Positions 26,106 to 37,150 of a DNA stretch of 64,000 nt are shown here, in pieces (the first letter of the stretch is position 1; every line of letters begins with the position of its first letter). This stretch comes from Molossus alvarezi (taxonomy: Eukaryota; Chordata; Mammalia; Chiroptera; Molossidae), in assembly GCA_037176705.1 (NCBI GenBank), contig CM073891.1:90788327-90852326 (forward strand), in the 5' to 3' direction. The notes below the pieces were generated by a model. It was given only the letters and a program-made list of their open reading frames with translations, made no database searches and was not told where the DNA came from. The position numbers and the translations under genes were made by a program.

Positions 26106-27059
26106 GGCTTATACCTCATTTAGTTTATTTATAACTTCTGCTTTATAATTGGTAATAATTTTCTCAAATCATATTTCCTGTAGCTTGTTATTCCCATGTA
26201 ATAAACACTGAGTACTTTAGAAATAAAAACATAGGAGAAATGGAAGTTACCATAGATTCTAATAGGACAAGATCATTTTCTCCAGACTTCAATTCCCAAA
26301 GGGTGGGAAAAGTTGCCACCCATTCTCTAAATGTTAATGGAGGTGTCATCCACATTTGGAATCTGCTCAGCTATATTCCAGTCTCTGAGAAGTACATTCT
26401 CAATAGCAGATTTGTTTCTTCTTCATAGATCATTTCCAACTTTGTAGTTTATTAGTTGGTCCCTCTAGTGGTCTGAAAACAGTAAGTTCACAAAGTAGGT
26501 TCCTTGTAGGTGTCCCATGGTCCATTTAATATCACTAAGGAGGCTATAAAGAGTAACATTATAGAAGGACTGCCTTCTTTGTTTGGCCAGTGTCCTCTCT
26601 TATGAGGTCTTTTGTTTTCTCTTTAATTTTTCCATCAAGCTCAAATAATGATGTAGTAATACATATGCCCTAAAAAGATGAAGTTTAAAAAAAAAAAGTA
26701 GTATAGTCTACTAAACATCTGAAATACGAAAATTTTCATTTTATGGTCAGAGCAGATCAAGAATATAATTCCCACTGAAACGTCTAATATTAGAAAATTA
26801 AACAGGACAAACCAACTCGGAAGGAAATTTGCTATTCATCAAATTGTATAAGATTCATTTATGTTGCAAAAGGAAGATAAATAAAAAGTAAGGATGATAA
26901 GTTATAAAAATTAGAAAAACCACGTGATACACTTATTATTTCATGTGGAGTCATATTTAATGATTCTTCCGAGTCATCTCTAGCTTTCAACTCCATTAGT
27001 TCATAATGCCACAGTAGATGAGTATTACTATGTTTCCTTTTCTTTTTCACTTTTTATAA
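26106..27059. other. No gene recognised
   Basis: AT-rich DNA with no frame longer than about 63 codons and no repeat I can name. Confidence 0.4.
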
Positions 27060-27965
27060 TAATTATATAGCATGCATAGAGAAAAAGATACCAATCATAC
27101 ATCTACCGTTCAAGGCATTTTCACATTGAAAAGCCTTTGTGTGTTTTCACAGCCACTGTCTTTTGCATCAAAGGTAATCACTGCATGACTTTTATCATCA
27201 TAGACTTTTTTTTCTGTCTTATAATTTTATATAAATAAAATAATATGGTATGTACTGTTTTGAGACTGCCTTTCACTCCTTCCAATATTATTTTTGTAAG
27301 ATTCATTCATACTGTTGTAATAATAGTTTGTTCATTTTCATTGCTGTATAATATACTGTGGTATGAATATACACTAATTTATGTAATAAACCACACCTAT
27401 GTTATAATAAGCGTTAATGTATAGAATGTGCACCAAAGGGCAGATTGAAGAATGTTCCTAGCAAGCCCAACCTAGATGTCCATCAACATATCTTCTTATA
27501 ATCTGATAGCTTCTACTTATTATCTCTTAATTATTTCTTTTGAAGAACAGAAGTTCTTTATTTTAATATAGCCCAATTTACCAGTCTTTTTCTTTTAGGC
27601 TAGTGCCTTTTGTGTCCTGCTTAAGAAACCTTTGCCTAGATCAAGGTCATTAATAAATCCTGTTACCCTCTAGAAGCTTTATTGTTTTGCCTCTAATATT
27701 TAAACCTGCAGTCTACCTAAATGTTTTTTTTTTCATAATAAAAAGTAGAGTCAAGCAAGATTCCTGCTTTTTTCCTACATGGATATCCAACCTAACCTGC
27801 ATCATTTAGTGATGAAGTCCTTGCTCTTCAGTGTCCCCTTATCACACTGGCTTTAAATAACATTAATCAAATGGAATACTCCCCCAAATGTTCTTTTAAA
27901 AAATTACCTATACATCTTTTTGTGTATATGAATATCTGGAATCTATGGTAAAAGCTTTCCGTAAA
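27060..27965 (-). mobile_element. Old L1M fragment, ORF2 3' end
   Basis: On the plus strand, TTTTTGTAAGATTCATTCAT, TTCATTGCTGTATAATATACTGTGG, CAGAAGTTCTTTATTTTAATATAGCCCAATTTA, GTGCCTTTTGTGTCCTGCTTAAGAAACC and TCTAGAAGCTTTATTGTTTTGCC are the familiar reverse complement of ancient L1M ORF2. It is heavily mutated and truncated. Confidence 0.85.
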
Positions 27966-28379
27966 TTTTTTTTTTGCTTGCTAAAGCAGACATATTTTTT
28001 GAGATACATTTTAATGATATTTAAACCATGACCACCACGGGATTCGACCATGGTCTTGGATTTTTGACATAGTCTTGAGAAAGCAACTTAAATGGCTTTT
28101 TGTTTTCCTTTAAAAAAAATTGTCAAGAAATGAAAGAGATAATACTTGAGGTTAAACTTCCTTCCCCAGATAAATATTTTTCTAAACAAAAAAAATCTGT
28201 GCTTCCAAAAAGGGGGGAAAAGCACTTATTGAAATGTAGTTAGCATTCTGTAATTGTAAGATACTTAAGTTTCTTAGATTATTGAAAGATTATACACAGT
28301 TTTTAAAAGTCTTGACTTCCAAAAGTCAAGAAAATTGCAAACTTTGCTTAAGTGTCGAGAGAAGTAGCCTAATAGCGAT
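27966..28379. other. No gene recognised
   Basis: AT-rich, with short homopolymers. A possible continuation of old L1M sequence cannot be shown. Confidence 0.35.
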
Positions 28380-28500
28380 AGAGTTGAAAGAGCATTGGAT
28401 TTAGAGCAACACTCTGGGTTACCATTTCTGCTCTGCCACTAGATACTTTTGCAACTCTTCTTCATTTTTCTCCTTCATACAATTAAGTAGCCAGATCAGT
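28380..28500 (+). repeat. MIR fragment, 5' half
   Basis: TTGAAAGAGCATTGGATTTAGAG, CTGGGTTACCATTTCTGCTCTGCCACTAGATAC follows the MIR tRNA/core order. Confidence 0.7.
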
Positions 28501-29085
28501 GTTCATATTGTTTTGTCCTGCTGTAACTGCGTCACCTGCACTTGACTGTACAACCTGCTCCCATGTGCATGCCTGGGCCACAATCTGTCCATGTTTATTC
28601 AGCTTTACCTCTTACACAGGAAGTTTTCCCGAAGGCAAAAAAATAAAAGGCTATTGCAAAGCAATAAACTTTCATTCTCTAATTCATTAAACATAATTTT
28701 CAAGTTATTACTAAAAACTCATCTGTTACCACATTAAGCAGAGAACTCCTGATGGATCCCTCTTATATATTTTTTTCTCAATTTTTGTTGCCCAAAGTCC
28801 TAGAAAATGTTGGATTTTCTTGCAAAATAAAGAGTTGGTTTTTCCAATAGTCCTAAGGAAATGCGTAGTTCCTCCTACCTGTTTTCAGCTAATTCCACCT
28901 TGGGACCAAAGGCATGCACTTATTTGTCAACAAACATTTCATTGACTCTAATACACATTTTGAAATGCATAAATGTGTCTTAGAATCTGTGAAATACAGT
29001 AATCATATTAGTTCTTTAACTAAATGTTTGGCTGCATCATATCCAAGAAAGAAAAGCATAGGTATGAGCATGGTAGTCCCTAAAC
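28501..29085. other. No gene recognised
   Basis: Ordinary AT-rich sequence. The short frames are not convincing. Confidence 0.4.
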
Positions 29086-29087
29086 TC

Positions 29088-29250
29088 AGTTATTCTCAGA
29101 ACTATGTGGGGATTTCTGGATCCCACTTATTGCTTACTGAATCAGAATATTTAGGGATGGGTCCAAGAAATATAAATGAAAATAAACCAGCCAACAAGTT
29201 AAAAAACACTCCCCACTTGGTTCTGCTGGTCATTCACATTTAGGAACTAT
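29088..29250 (+). repeat. MER5A-like MITE (hAT-Charlie)
   Basis: GTGGGGATTTCTGGATCCCAC, TTACTGAATCAGAATATTTAGGGATGGG and GTTCTGCTGGTCATTCACATTTAGGAAC keep the order of MER5A-type elements as I remember the consensus. The subfamily is not certain. Confidence 0.55.
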
Positions 29251-29774
29251 TAAAACAGAGGACACTGATCTCTGGTAATTGGCTATTCATCTCTATCCTT
29301 TCGTTGCTGTTGCCTGATTTCTAGAACCAGCAAAAGGGGATGTTAGTGGCAAAGGTTCCTGATATGTTGCTGTTTTTGTTCCCTTTCTATAAAAAGAAAA
29401 TGGATTGATGGACCAATGCTGTTTATATTTTTGAAAAATAGGCATGTTAACTCTATTAATATTAATATTGACTCTTGGCAAAAAGTTTAAAGTATTAGCA
29501 GATAGTCTTGGTATTTTAGAAAGGAATAAGTTGATCATAATAAATAAGTTCAATACCCAAATTTACCTATATTTTTCTTCTTTTTATTTTTCAGTTATGA
29601 TTACTAGGTTGTCAGGGAATGACATAAACATAGTATATTTTAAGAGAAACAAGGCATTTGACAAGCCCCTAATGATATCTTTGAGAACTTGATGATGAAA
29701 TATGTACCTAGTAATAGTAAGTAAATTTATTTCAAGGCTGGCTAAATTTAAAAAGCAAGGTTCAATCCTTGATC

Positions 29775-29805
<31 letters not shown>

Positions 29806-29809
29806 TTAC
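29775..29809 (+). repeat. (TTTA)n microsatellite
   Basis: Eight TTTA units, interrupted only at the ends. Confidence 0.9.
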
Positions 29810-30253
29810 AAATGATTTAATTGAAGATATATAACAACACACATTTGTACAATTTGAATATGACCAAAGGGCTTACTAGAACTATAACCAATCAGACTAA
29901 AACTGGCTATATGATCTTGACATGCCGAAACATTAGGGGGAAAAATATTAACAATATTTAATTGAAAAAGTGTTAACTCTCACATTTAGGTTAAAATATT
30001 TAATTTGAACAGGTATGGTATATGTAGAGTTGAGATCTCAAAAAACCTTGAGCATTTTAGCTGATCTTAAGTTTCTCATAATTATAAGGTGTAATGTAAT
30101 TATTGAAAAGTTAAATGTAAATGTATTAGCATGCAGCAAGAAACCTCATCAGCTCCTCTAATAGAATAACTTTCTAATTCTCCAGGCTTGGCAGTGGACA
30201 GTCTCCAGATAGGGAGGGGCAGCTGAACATTACAGCTCTTTTCCTATTTTTTA
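29810..30253. other. No gene recognised
   Basis: AT-rich, no coding or repeat signal that I can support. Confidence 0.4.
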
Positions 30254-30267
30254 AGAGATTCCATTGG

Positions 30268-30357
30268 CCCTGGCCGGTTTGGCTCAGTGGTTGGAGTGTT
30301 GGCCTGCAGACCAAAGAGTTCTGGGTTTGGTTCCCGCTAGGGGCATGTACCACAAAA
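30268..30357 (+). mobile_element. Short tRNA-only Ves SINE (class C), copy 1
   Basis: Only the tRNA-like head is present: CCCTGGCCGGTTTGGCTCAG, GCCTGCAGACCAAAGAGTTC, GGGTTTGGTTCCCGC, GGGGCATGTACCACA, then a short A-run. The target duplication AGAGATTCCATTGG / AGAGATTCCACTGG (30254-30267 and 30358-30371) is nearly perfect. The 90-base element is therefore a complete insertion and not a decayed longer SINE. A and B boxes of a pol III promoter are visible. Confidence 0.9.
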
Positions 30358-30374
30358 AGAGATTCCACTGGTAC

Positions 30375-31340
30375 CAACAACTGTACCCTATACATTCTTA
30401 CTCTGGCACAAACCATTAGCCTCCAGAAAACTGTTGGGAATTTCCACACAAAGACTACATATACAGTTGGCCTTTAGGAATAGTTCTTCTCATAGAACAG
30501 ATTTCTGGCTCTCCTTAGGGTTGTATCTCCTTGCTAACTACCCAGCTTACCTCCCTCTGCAGAGTAATTTCTCCAGCAATCAAGAGCCCTCCAAACACTT
30601 CTAAAGACCCAGAATGGATGGAGAAAGATAATCCATATCTTTCTCATTACAGACCCCCTTTCAAGTTATAATTTTATTCCCAGAATATATCTTTTTCATG
30701 GATAACTGACACTGGGAATGACCACTTTATTATAATGAGACCCCATTTTCTACTTACGTGATTGGCATTAAAGTACACTTTGGCCTTAATAGGACCACCA
30801 TGTCATAATACAATAGTCAAACATCAGTACAAGATATATACATATGGCCAAAGCAGGGATGTCTTTTCCATGAAATCATGGTATTACCTGCATTAAAAAA
30901 TAATGTCTCTGATTTTTCAGTATAACATTTTTGAATGTTAAATTAAATTCTGCACATCAAAATTCAAGAGCAACTTTGACAAATTGCTGTGTTTCCCAAA
31001 GAAGGAGCCCAGGTTGAAGAAATTGGGAAGGTGGAGCTTGGAGAGTAATATGTGGTGATATAATAGTTCTCTTTAAATTCCATTTACATGAGGAAGCACT
31101 TGAAAGGTATCTAAACACTGTAATATTTAAGGTTATTTTCAGTTAAAAGATTTCTGGTTCTCTGACTTGTTCTATGTCATCATACACAAAAATACTACCA
31201 CTGACTACAAAATAGAGAAACAAATTTTGGTTTAATATTATTTAAAAAAAATTCTCAGATATCTAGAATTGCCCCATAAAAAGATGTCTTAAGTTATGTG
31301 TTGTCTATCGTTTAAACTGTCTAACGAATTCCCCTGGTTA
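30375..31340. other. No gene recognised
   Basis: No frame or repeat stands out in this AT-rich stretch. Confidence 0.4.
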
Positions 31341-31344
31341 GTGA

Positions 31345-31575
31345 CGGGTTAATAGCCCAGGATTCATAGCTGGATTGCTTGGTTCAGACCTCAGGTCCAC
31401 CACTTACCAGCAGTGACCTTGGACATATTATTCAATTCTGTTTCTCAATTTTTTTAGCCGTATAATAAGGATAACAATAAGGTTGTTAGGTGGAAAAATA
31501 AGTTATCATTGATAACACTTAGAATGATAGATGGCAAATATTAAACAATAATTGTTGGATGTTATTAGTTCCTTC
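31345..31575 (+). repeat. MIR element
   Basis: GGATTGCTTGGTTCAGACCTCAGGTCCACCACTTACCAGCAGTGACCTTGGACATATTA, TCTGTTTCTCAATTTTTTTAGCC and ATAAGGATAACAATAAGGTTGTTAGG follow MIR from core to 3' end. Confidence 0.85.
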
Positions 31576-31579
31576 CAAA

Positions 31580-32005
31580 GACTAATGTCTTGTGATTCTG
31601 ATCTTAGCTGTTTTCAGTTTTCTTGGCATTCTTTATAGATAAAAACAAATTATTAATATAATACCCAAATAGAGCAAATGGTTGATTGATGAGCTTCTTT
31701 GGCTGTGTGCTATGGTTTAAAGACCAACTTAGTAGAAATGTGGAACAGATATTAAAAGAAGGAAGTTTATGTTGTTATAAAAACAATTTATAATTTGGTG
31801 CTCTTTAAGTGACTTTGAATTAAGTTAATTTAACATTAAGAAAAAATTTTAGGTTTAAGAATAGTAAATACTGAAAAAAGTGTAATCAATGCAGAGTTGT
31901 TTAAAAAATACATTTTGTGGATTAGTTTTCAAGAACATAAACATATAATTTATATTATGAAAAATGAAATCCTACATACTGATATGTAATTTCTTATTTA
32001 AAAAA
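31580..32005. other. No gene recognised
   Basis: AT-rich with several A/T runs. Nothing supportable. Confidence 0.4.
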
Positions 32006-32009
32006 GCTA

Positions 32010-32270
32010 AGATTTTATTTTTTTTAGAAAAGTTTTAGGTTCACAGCAAAATTGAGGGAAAGGTATAATAATTTCCCATATACCCCCATCCACACACACT
32101 CACACCCTTCCCCATTATTAGCATCCTCCGCACAGTGATGCATTTATTACAACTGAGGAACCTACACTGACACATCATAATCACCCAAAGTCCATAATTT
32201 ACATTACAGTTTACTCATGGCGTTGCATATTTGGGGTACAATTTTCTTTTGTGTACTGTTGCAGTTTAAG
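32010..32270 (-). mobile_element. Old L1M 3' UTR fragment
   Basis: Plus-strand AAAGTTTTAGGTTCACAGCAAAATTGAGGGAAAGGTA, ATTTCCCATATACCCCCATCC, TTACAACTGAGGAACCTACACTGACACATCATAATCACCCAAAGTCCAT is a well-known reverse complement of an L1M 3' end. Confidence 0.85.
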
Positions 32271-32274
32271 GGAA

Positions 32275-32688
32275 GATGTTCCAAACAGAATATTTTATGA
32301 CTTCAGAATTAAAAACATTAAGTAAAAACTATGCCATACAATAGATAAAATAAATTCTCTTAGGGACTTAGATTTTTTAAAATCCCATATAGATTCTTGA
32401 TCTGCTTATATTATCTAAAGTTGTAGGGACTGGTAGCTTTAAGAACTGCTGACTGTGAGTTTTACTTTGGATGTCCATGGCTGCAGTCCAGTTATTATCT
32501 CATCAGCAAACTTCTCTTCTGTTTGCACAACTCTGACACAAATCTGTGCCTACATATCACAACTCAATATGTTTTTAGAAAAATGTTACCCACAGTCTTT
32601 CTAGAATAATTGTTAATAAAAATAATTTAAAAATGAGTATAGTTAAGTAATATTTTAAAGATTTATATAGTGAGAAAGGCCTTAAGGG
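32275..32688. other. No gene recognised
   Basis: Nothing beyond ordinary AT-rich sequence. Confidence 0.4.
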
Positions 32689-32689
32689 A

Positions 32690-32800
32690 TAATGTTGTAG
32701 AATTTCTTCATTTTATAAAGAAACTGAGATTCAAAAAGGCAATGACCTGTCCAAGATTGCACATCAAATGTATAGTTGAACTGGAGGGAAAACCCAGTTC
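32690..32800 (+). repeat. MIR fragment
   Basis: TTCATTTTATAAAGAAACTGAGATTCAAAAAGGCAATGACCTGTCCAAGATTGCACATC matches the middle of MIR (CATTTTACAGATGAGGAAACTGAGGC...GTCACACAG). Confidence 0.75.
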
Positions 32801-32868
32801 TTATTTTTTTTTTTTAATGTCCCAAGTCAGTGCACTTTTTATTCTAAAAAATAACAATTGGAATTTTT

Positions 32869-33139
32869 TTTTTTTTTTTTTAATTTTTTATTTTTTTATC
32901 CTCACCCGAGGATATTTTTCCATTTTTTGTACAGATAGAATGGGAGGGAGAGAGAGGAAGGGAGAGAGAGTGAGAAACATCGACGTGAAGGGACACATCG
33001 AGTGGCTGCCACCCGCACGACCAACCAGGGCCGGGGACAAACTGCAACCGAAGTACGCGCCCTTAGCGGGAACCGAACCCGGATCTCTCCGGACCGCAGG
33101 CCGACGCTCCAACCGCTGAGCCAAACTGGCCAGGGCTAC
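32869..33139 (-). mobile_element. Ves SINE, subfamily A, well preserved
   Basis: Long T-run, ATCCTCACCCGAGGAT hairpin, purine tract, ACATCGACGTGAAGG, GCCGGGGACAAACTGC, CCCTTAGCGGGAACCGAACC and an intact head. Perfect target duplication AACAATTGGAATTTTT at 32853-32868 and 33140-33155. It is young by both criteria. Confidence 0.95.
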
Positions 33140-33369
33140 AACAATTGGAATTTTTGATGACCAAATTAAACACAGTAAATTAGTGTTATTTCAACAAATG
33201 ATTAATAATCAATTATAACTGGGCAATTTGTCAGACTGATAAATGGAAACTTTGTAACATTTGTTAAGCAAATCAGTGGTTCATTGAGCTCTCTTTTATA
33301 CTGTCCAGATACACAAATAGTTGCAATAGAATTCCTAAAATGAATAAATTTAATAAAGCTAGACATTTT

Positions 33370-33577
33370 GTTTTTATTGATTCTAGAGAGAGAGGAAGGG
33401 AGAGGGAGGGAGAGAGAGATAGAAACATTGATGAGAGAGAACATCAATTGGCTGCCCACTGCATACCCCGCACTGGGGATTTTGCCCACAACCTGGGTGT
33501 GTGCCCTGACTGGGAATCGAACTGGCGACCTCTTGGTGCATGGGTTGATGCTCAACCAGTGAGCCACACTGGCCGGG
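33370..33577 (-). mobile_element. Ves SINE, subfamily B
   Basis: TTTTTATTGATTCTAG, purine tract, AACATTGATGAGAGAG, CACTGGGGATTTTGCCC, CCTGACTGGGAATCGAAC and head GTGAGCCACACTGGCCGGG. The target duplication ends in TAGACATTTT on both sides (33360-33369 and 33584-33593). Confidence 0.92.
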
Positions 33578-33599
33578 TAAAAATAGACATTTTACAGTA

Positions 33600-35022
33600 T
33601 TTCTGGAATCACTAGTTTTCTTGCACTGTGGACTCTACTAACACAGAAGGAGGGTCTCAGAAGACCAGGTCTTCAACTCCTGAGCCTTGTGCCCGTTCAT
33701 ATCTTTGCTGCTTGGTATAAGAAACAAAGATAGTTTGGTTTTTCAAATAAGAATGAAGAGGAATTGATTAAATTTCTATTTCTCTGAGAACAAGAAAGAA
33801 TGAAAAATAGTCTATTGCATTCCTAATAGGTTTGAAATTAACAGAAAATCCGGTGTTTAAGTCACTTATTTTTCCACTTCAGGGTTTCTTTGAATAATGA
33901 GTTTCATGAGCATTTAAAATGTTATAGGATTGACTACAAATCAATTTAAACATGTCATGCCTGAAACAGTACAGTTTATAAAATAAGGATAATTGATTAG
34001 GTCAAATTTCTAAAAAGAAATAAGTATTCACATATGGAAGAGAACCTATTACTCTTTTCTTAAGAATCTTATGTACACTAAGAGAGAAGGTATGTATATT
34101 ATAGTTTTCTAGTTTCTATATATACCTGGAGACCATATAAAATTTTATTCATGTTAGATTTCCATTCTGATTAATTTTAACACTGGTTTAATTAAGTCAG
34201 TTGAATAATGATGGGGCCTTTGCTGAAATATAGCTTAAACTTAATTCTGAAAATGTGTACAATGAAGACAAGACGTTGATTTCTACTTAAACATCTCTTA
34301 TTGGGTCAGATACTTTCAAATTCAGAACTGGAAAATTATCTTGCTAATTCCCTGCTCTTAGTACACGCAGACCAAAGGAAAAGCTGTGAGGCTGAAAATC
34401 AACTTCTGTGAAGGGTGAACAGAGAAAGACCAAAGAAAAAGGCTGACCACTCCAGTCTTGCAATTAATAGAGTCAATTAAAAGAAATGTACATACAAGTC
34501 ACCTCTTGTGTGGCTGCAAGATGAAGTAGATATTCTGCACGTGGCTTGGCAGGTGCTAAAGAATTACATAGAGTAGAAGTGTATATGTGTGAAGGGGTGG
34601 AGATCGTCAAGGGTACTAGTATGTGAATGCTACCAGGTGTGCAATTTCTTTACGTGCTTGACCAGGTCAGGACAATGGCCTGTTCCAGGAAGCAGCACAT
34701 AGTGGTAGCAAAGGGAGGGGTGTCGATTTAAGTCAGAATGAACATGGATTATGGTCAGACAATTTCTAAGGGGCGGGGGTTTGGAAAGCAACCTCTGTTT
34801 TGGCCTGGGCATAGCTCAAGGGACAGACAGCACCACACCATGGACCAGTCTGTCCTCCATACATGCAAATCATGATGGGAGCTGGAATTAGACTCTGACT
34901 TATTACATTGCAGGGTTATTCTTATATTGTCTAGAGATGCACCAAGAAGCCAACACTAGCTCATCTTAGTGCCAAAATTTAACTCCTTTCATCACCTGAA
35001 ATATAGACTCATATATGATATT
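33600..35022. other. No gene recognised
   Basis: About 1.4 kb of AT-rich DNA. A more GC-balanced block (34500-34880) has no frame above 60 codons that resembles a protein. No repeat is named. Confidence 0.4.
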
Positions 35023-35037
35023 AAGACAAACTCTTTT

Positions 35038-35294
35038 TTTTTAATTTATTTTTTTATCCTCATCCGAGGACATTTTTGCATTTTTATTTTCAGATAAAGT
35101 GAGAGGGAGTGAGGGAGGAAGAGAATGAGAGAAATATCAGTATGAGAGAGACACATCGACTGTTTGCCACCCACATGACCCCATCCGGGGCCAGGGACAA
35201 ACTACAACTGAGGTACGTGCCCTTAGTGGGAACTGAATCCAGACTCTCTGGTCCATGGGCCGGCACTCTAACCACGGAGCAAACTGGCTAGGGC
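35038..35294 (-). mobile_element. Ves SINE, subfamily A (diverged)
   Basis: T-run, ATCCTCATCCGAGGAC hairpin, purine tract, ACACATCGACTG, CCACCCACATGACC, CTGAGGTACGTGCCC and head GGAGCAAACTGGCTAGGGC. Target duplication AAGACAAACTCTTTT / AAGACAAACTCTTTA at 35023-35037 and 35295-35309. Confidence 0.93.
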
Positions 35295-35409
35295 AAGACA
35301 AACTCTTTATCCATTGCTATTTCCTTCTACTTTTTGTTCAGGCTTTTATTAAATGTTTGTAAGACATAACTGTTCTATAAGAAGGCATGTTGTAGTTAAT
35401 GTCATCTTT

Positions 35410-35735
35410 AACTCTTATTCAGCATGTACTTACTGAGTTCCAGTATGGGTCAGGCACTATTCTAGAAAGTGGGAACTCACCTGTGAAGAAAAGAGACAAA
35501 ACTTGTGGAGATTCCAATGGAGAGATAAACAACAAACTATAATAAATAAACAAACAAAGTAGAATGGTAGAAGGCACTAAGTGCTATGGAAAATAGAAAA
35601 AAAAAAAAGGTAGGGTAAGGGAGGTCAGGACTTCCTGGAGGAGGTGTGGGCAGGTTACCATTATAGAGGTAGTCAGGGTGGGCTTCACTGAGAAGTGATA
35701 TTTGAGTAAAGACTTGAAAGTGGTGAAGGAACTAT
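35410..35735 (-). repeat. LINE-2 3' end fragment
   Basis: GTACTTACTGAGTTCCAGTATGGGTCAGGCACTATTCTAGAAAG, GATAAACAACAAACTATAATAAATAA, AGGCACTAAGTGCTATGG and GGTCAGGACTTCCTGGAGGAGG...GGGCTTCACTGAGAAGTGATATTTGAGTAAAGACTTGAAAG are the antisense of L2 near its 3' end, as remembered. Confidence 0.7.
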
Positions 35736-35798
35736 AATTTAACAGCAGCAAAACAACATACTTTCTATTAAAGCAACCCTTTTAAAAAACACTAAGAG

Positions 35799-36049
35799 CC
35801 CTGGCCGGTTTGGCTCAGTGGTTAGAGCGTCGGCCTGTGGTCCGGAGAGACCCGGGTTCGGTTCCCGCTAAGGGCACGTACTTCGGTTGCAATTTGTCCC
35901 CGGCCCTGGTTGGTTGTGCGGGTGGCAGCCACACGATGTGTCCCTTCACGTCGATGTCTCTCTCTCTCTCTCCCTTCCACTCTATCTGTACAAAAAATGG
36001 AAAAATATCCTCGGGTGAGGATAAAAAAACAAACAAAAAACAACAACAA
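35799..36049 (+). mobile_element. Ves SINE, subfamily A, reference-quality copy
   Basis: The head (CCCTGGCCGGTTTGGCTCAG, GCCTGTGGTCCGGAGAGACC, GGGTTCGGTTCCCGC) is followed by TTCGGTTGCAATTTGTCCCC, the CACGTCGATGTC block, the CT tract, CAAAAAATGGAAAAA, the hairpin TATCCTCGGGTGAGGATA and an A/C-rich tail. The target duplication AAAAAACACTAAGAG is perfect (35784-35798 and 36050-36064). Confidence 0.95.
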
Positions 36050-36293
36050 AAAAAACACTAAGAGAGTATCACGAATGTCTCTGCACCCAACCATTTTTGT
36101 TATTAACCCTAGATTTATGGGTTCGTAGTTATGACATTGCTGTTCTTTTCATCTGCATTTGTGTTGCTTAAATATGAAATTGAGTTTATTATACAACTGT
36201 TTTCTGAAATTAAAAAAAAAAATTGTACTAAATGAAGGTGAAAGAAAATACTGAAGAAATGTTCAGTTTTAAATGAGGAAAGATAAATTGGAT

Positions 36294-36296
36294 AGT

Positions 36297-36352
<56 letters not shown>

Positions 36353-36354
36353 TT
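36294..36354 (+). repeat. (TTTC)n microsatellite
   Basis: About thirteen uninterrupted TTTC units, likely length-variable. Confidence 0.95.
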
Positions 36355-36429
36355 TGATTAAAAAAAGTTCCTGATGTGCATAGCATTTTTTATCTTCATA
36401 AGAGAATATAGAATGTAAAGTATTCAAAT

Positions 36430-36530
36430 AACTCTGATTGCAATAATGAGTAGTTATTTAGCACTTACCATATAAAAGTCAGATGTTGGGCATTGGAACA
36501 GTCCTGTGAAGTAGCTCTAGTTATTGTAAC
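36430..36530 (+). repeat. MIR, left half (split)
   Basis: TTATTTAGCACTTACCATATAAAAGTCAGATGTTGGGCATTGG...CCTGTGAAGTAGCTCTAGTTATTG is the MIR 5' half. It stops where an LTR-like insert begins and continues at 37045. Confidence 0.65.
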
Positions 36531-37043
36531 CAAGAACCAGCTCAAAGCAGTTCTATTATGTTTAACAAGATACTGAGTTGCTTTTTAGATACGGGCAGGC
36601 CAAAAGTACAAGTCATGCAGCTGAAACGTGCTAGGGGGAGAGTTTTGACTTCCAGCTGCACCTGGAACCAAATGTTTCCCCTTCCCCGAACCCTCCCACT
36701 TCCCCTCCTGCCAGGAACCAAAGAACCCGACTTAATACTGGAACTCTTTCAGAAGTGAAAGGTCCTCTGTCCAGGAAGATCTCGTGCTAATGCTCCTTAT
36801 CATAAATGGCCAAGCTCCAAGGTCCTCCAATTAACTTGCCCCACGAGCACTTCTGCATTTGTGTTCCCACTAACCCCTTACAAACCCTTACCTAGTTCAG
36901 TGAGCAAGATGAATTTGAGACAAAGTCCCCCTTCTTCTCTGTTCATGTGTTCCTGGTCAATAAATCTTTCCTTAATCCAAACTCAGACGTTTTGCGTTTT
37001 GGCTTTTCTCATTGTGGGGACATGAACCAGAACACTGTCATCA
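36531..37043 (+). mobile_element. Solo LTR-like insert in a MIR
   Basis: The segment separates two halves of one MIR. It has CAATAAATCTTTCCTTAATCC (AATAAA near 36958), followed by CTCAGACGTTTTGCGTTTTGGC and GGGGACATGAACC, an arrangement like R-U5 of a gammaretrovirus-type LTR. The upstream GC-richer part with CCTTCCCC runs resembles U3. Exact TG...CA ends and a target duplication were not resolved. No internal viral genes are present. Confidence 0.5.
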
Positions 37044-37044
37044 C

Positions 37045-37150
37045 GTCACAGGTAAGGAAACACAGATTCCAGAAGTTAGCAAATGACAGAAATAGGGTTC
37101 TAACCCATGTGGATTTCAATCCAAAATTGCACTGCTTCACTTGCTATGGT
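37045..37150 (+). repeat. MIR, right half (split)
   Basis: CACAGGTAAGGAAACACAGATTCCAGAAGTTAGCAAATGACAGAAATAGGGTTCTAACCCATGTGG is the MIR 3' half that continues 36430-36530. Confidence 0.75.

Noticed and set aside
35799..35880. tRNA-like sequence with A and B boxes
   Set aside because: It is a Ves SINE head followed by SINE body and A-tail. The same head occurs eighteen times in the window, and no cloverleaf with a CCA-type end follows, so it is not a tRNA gene.
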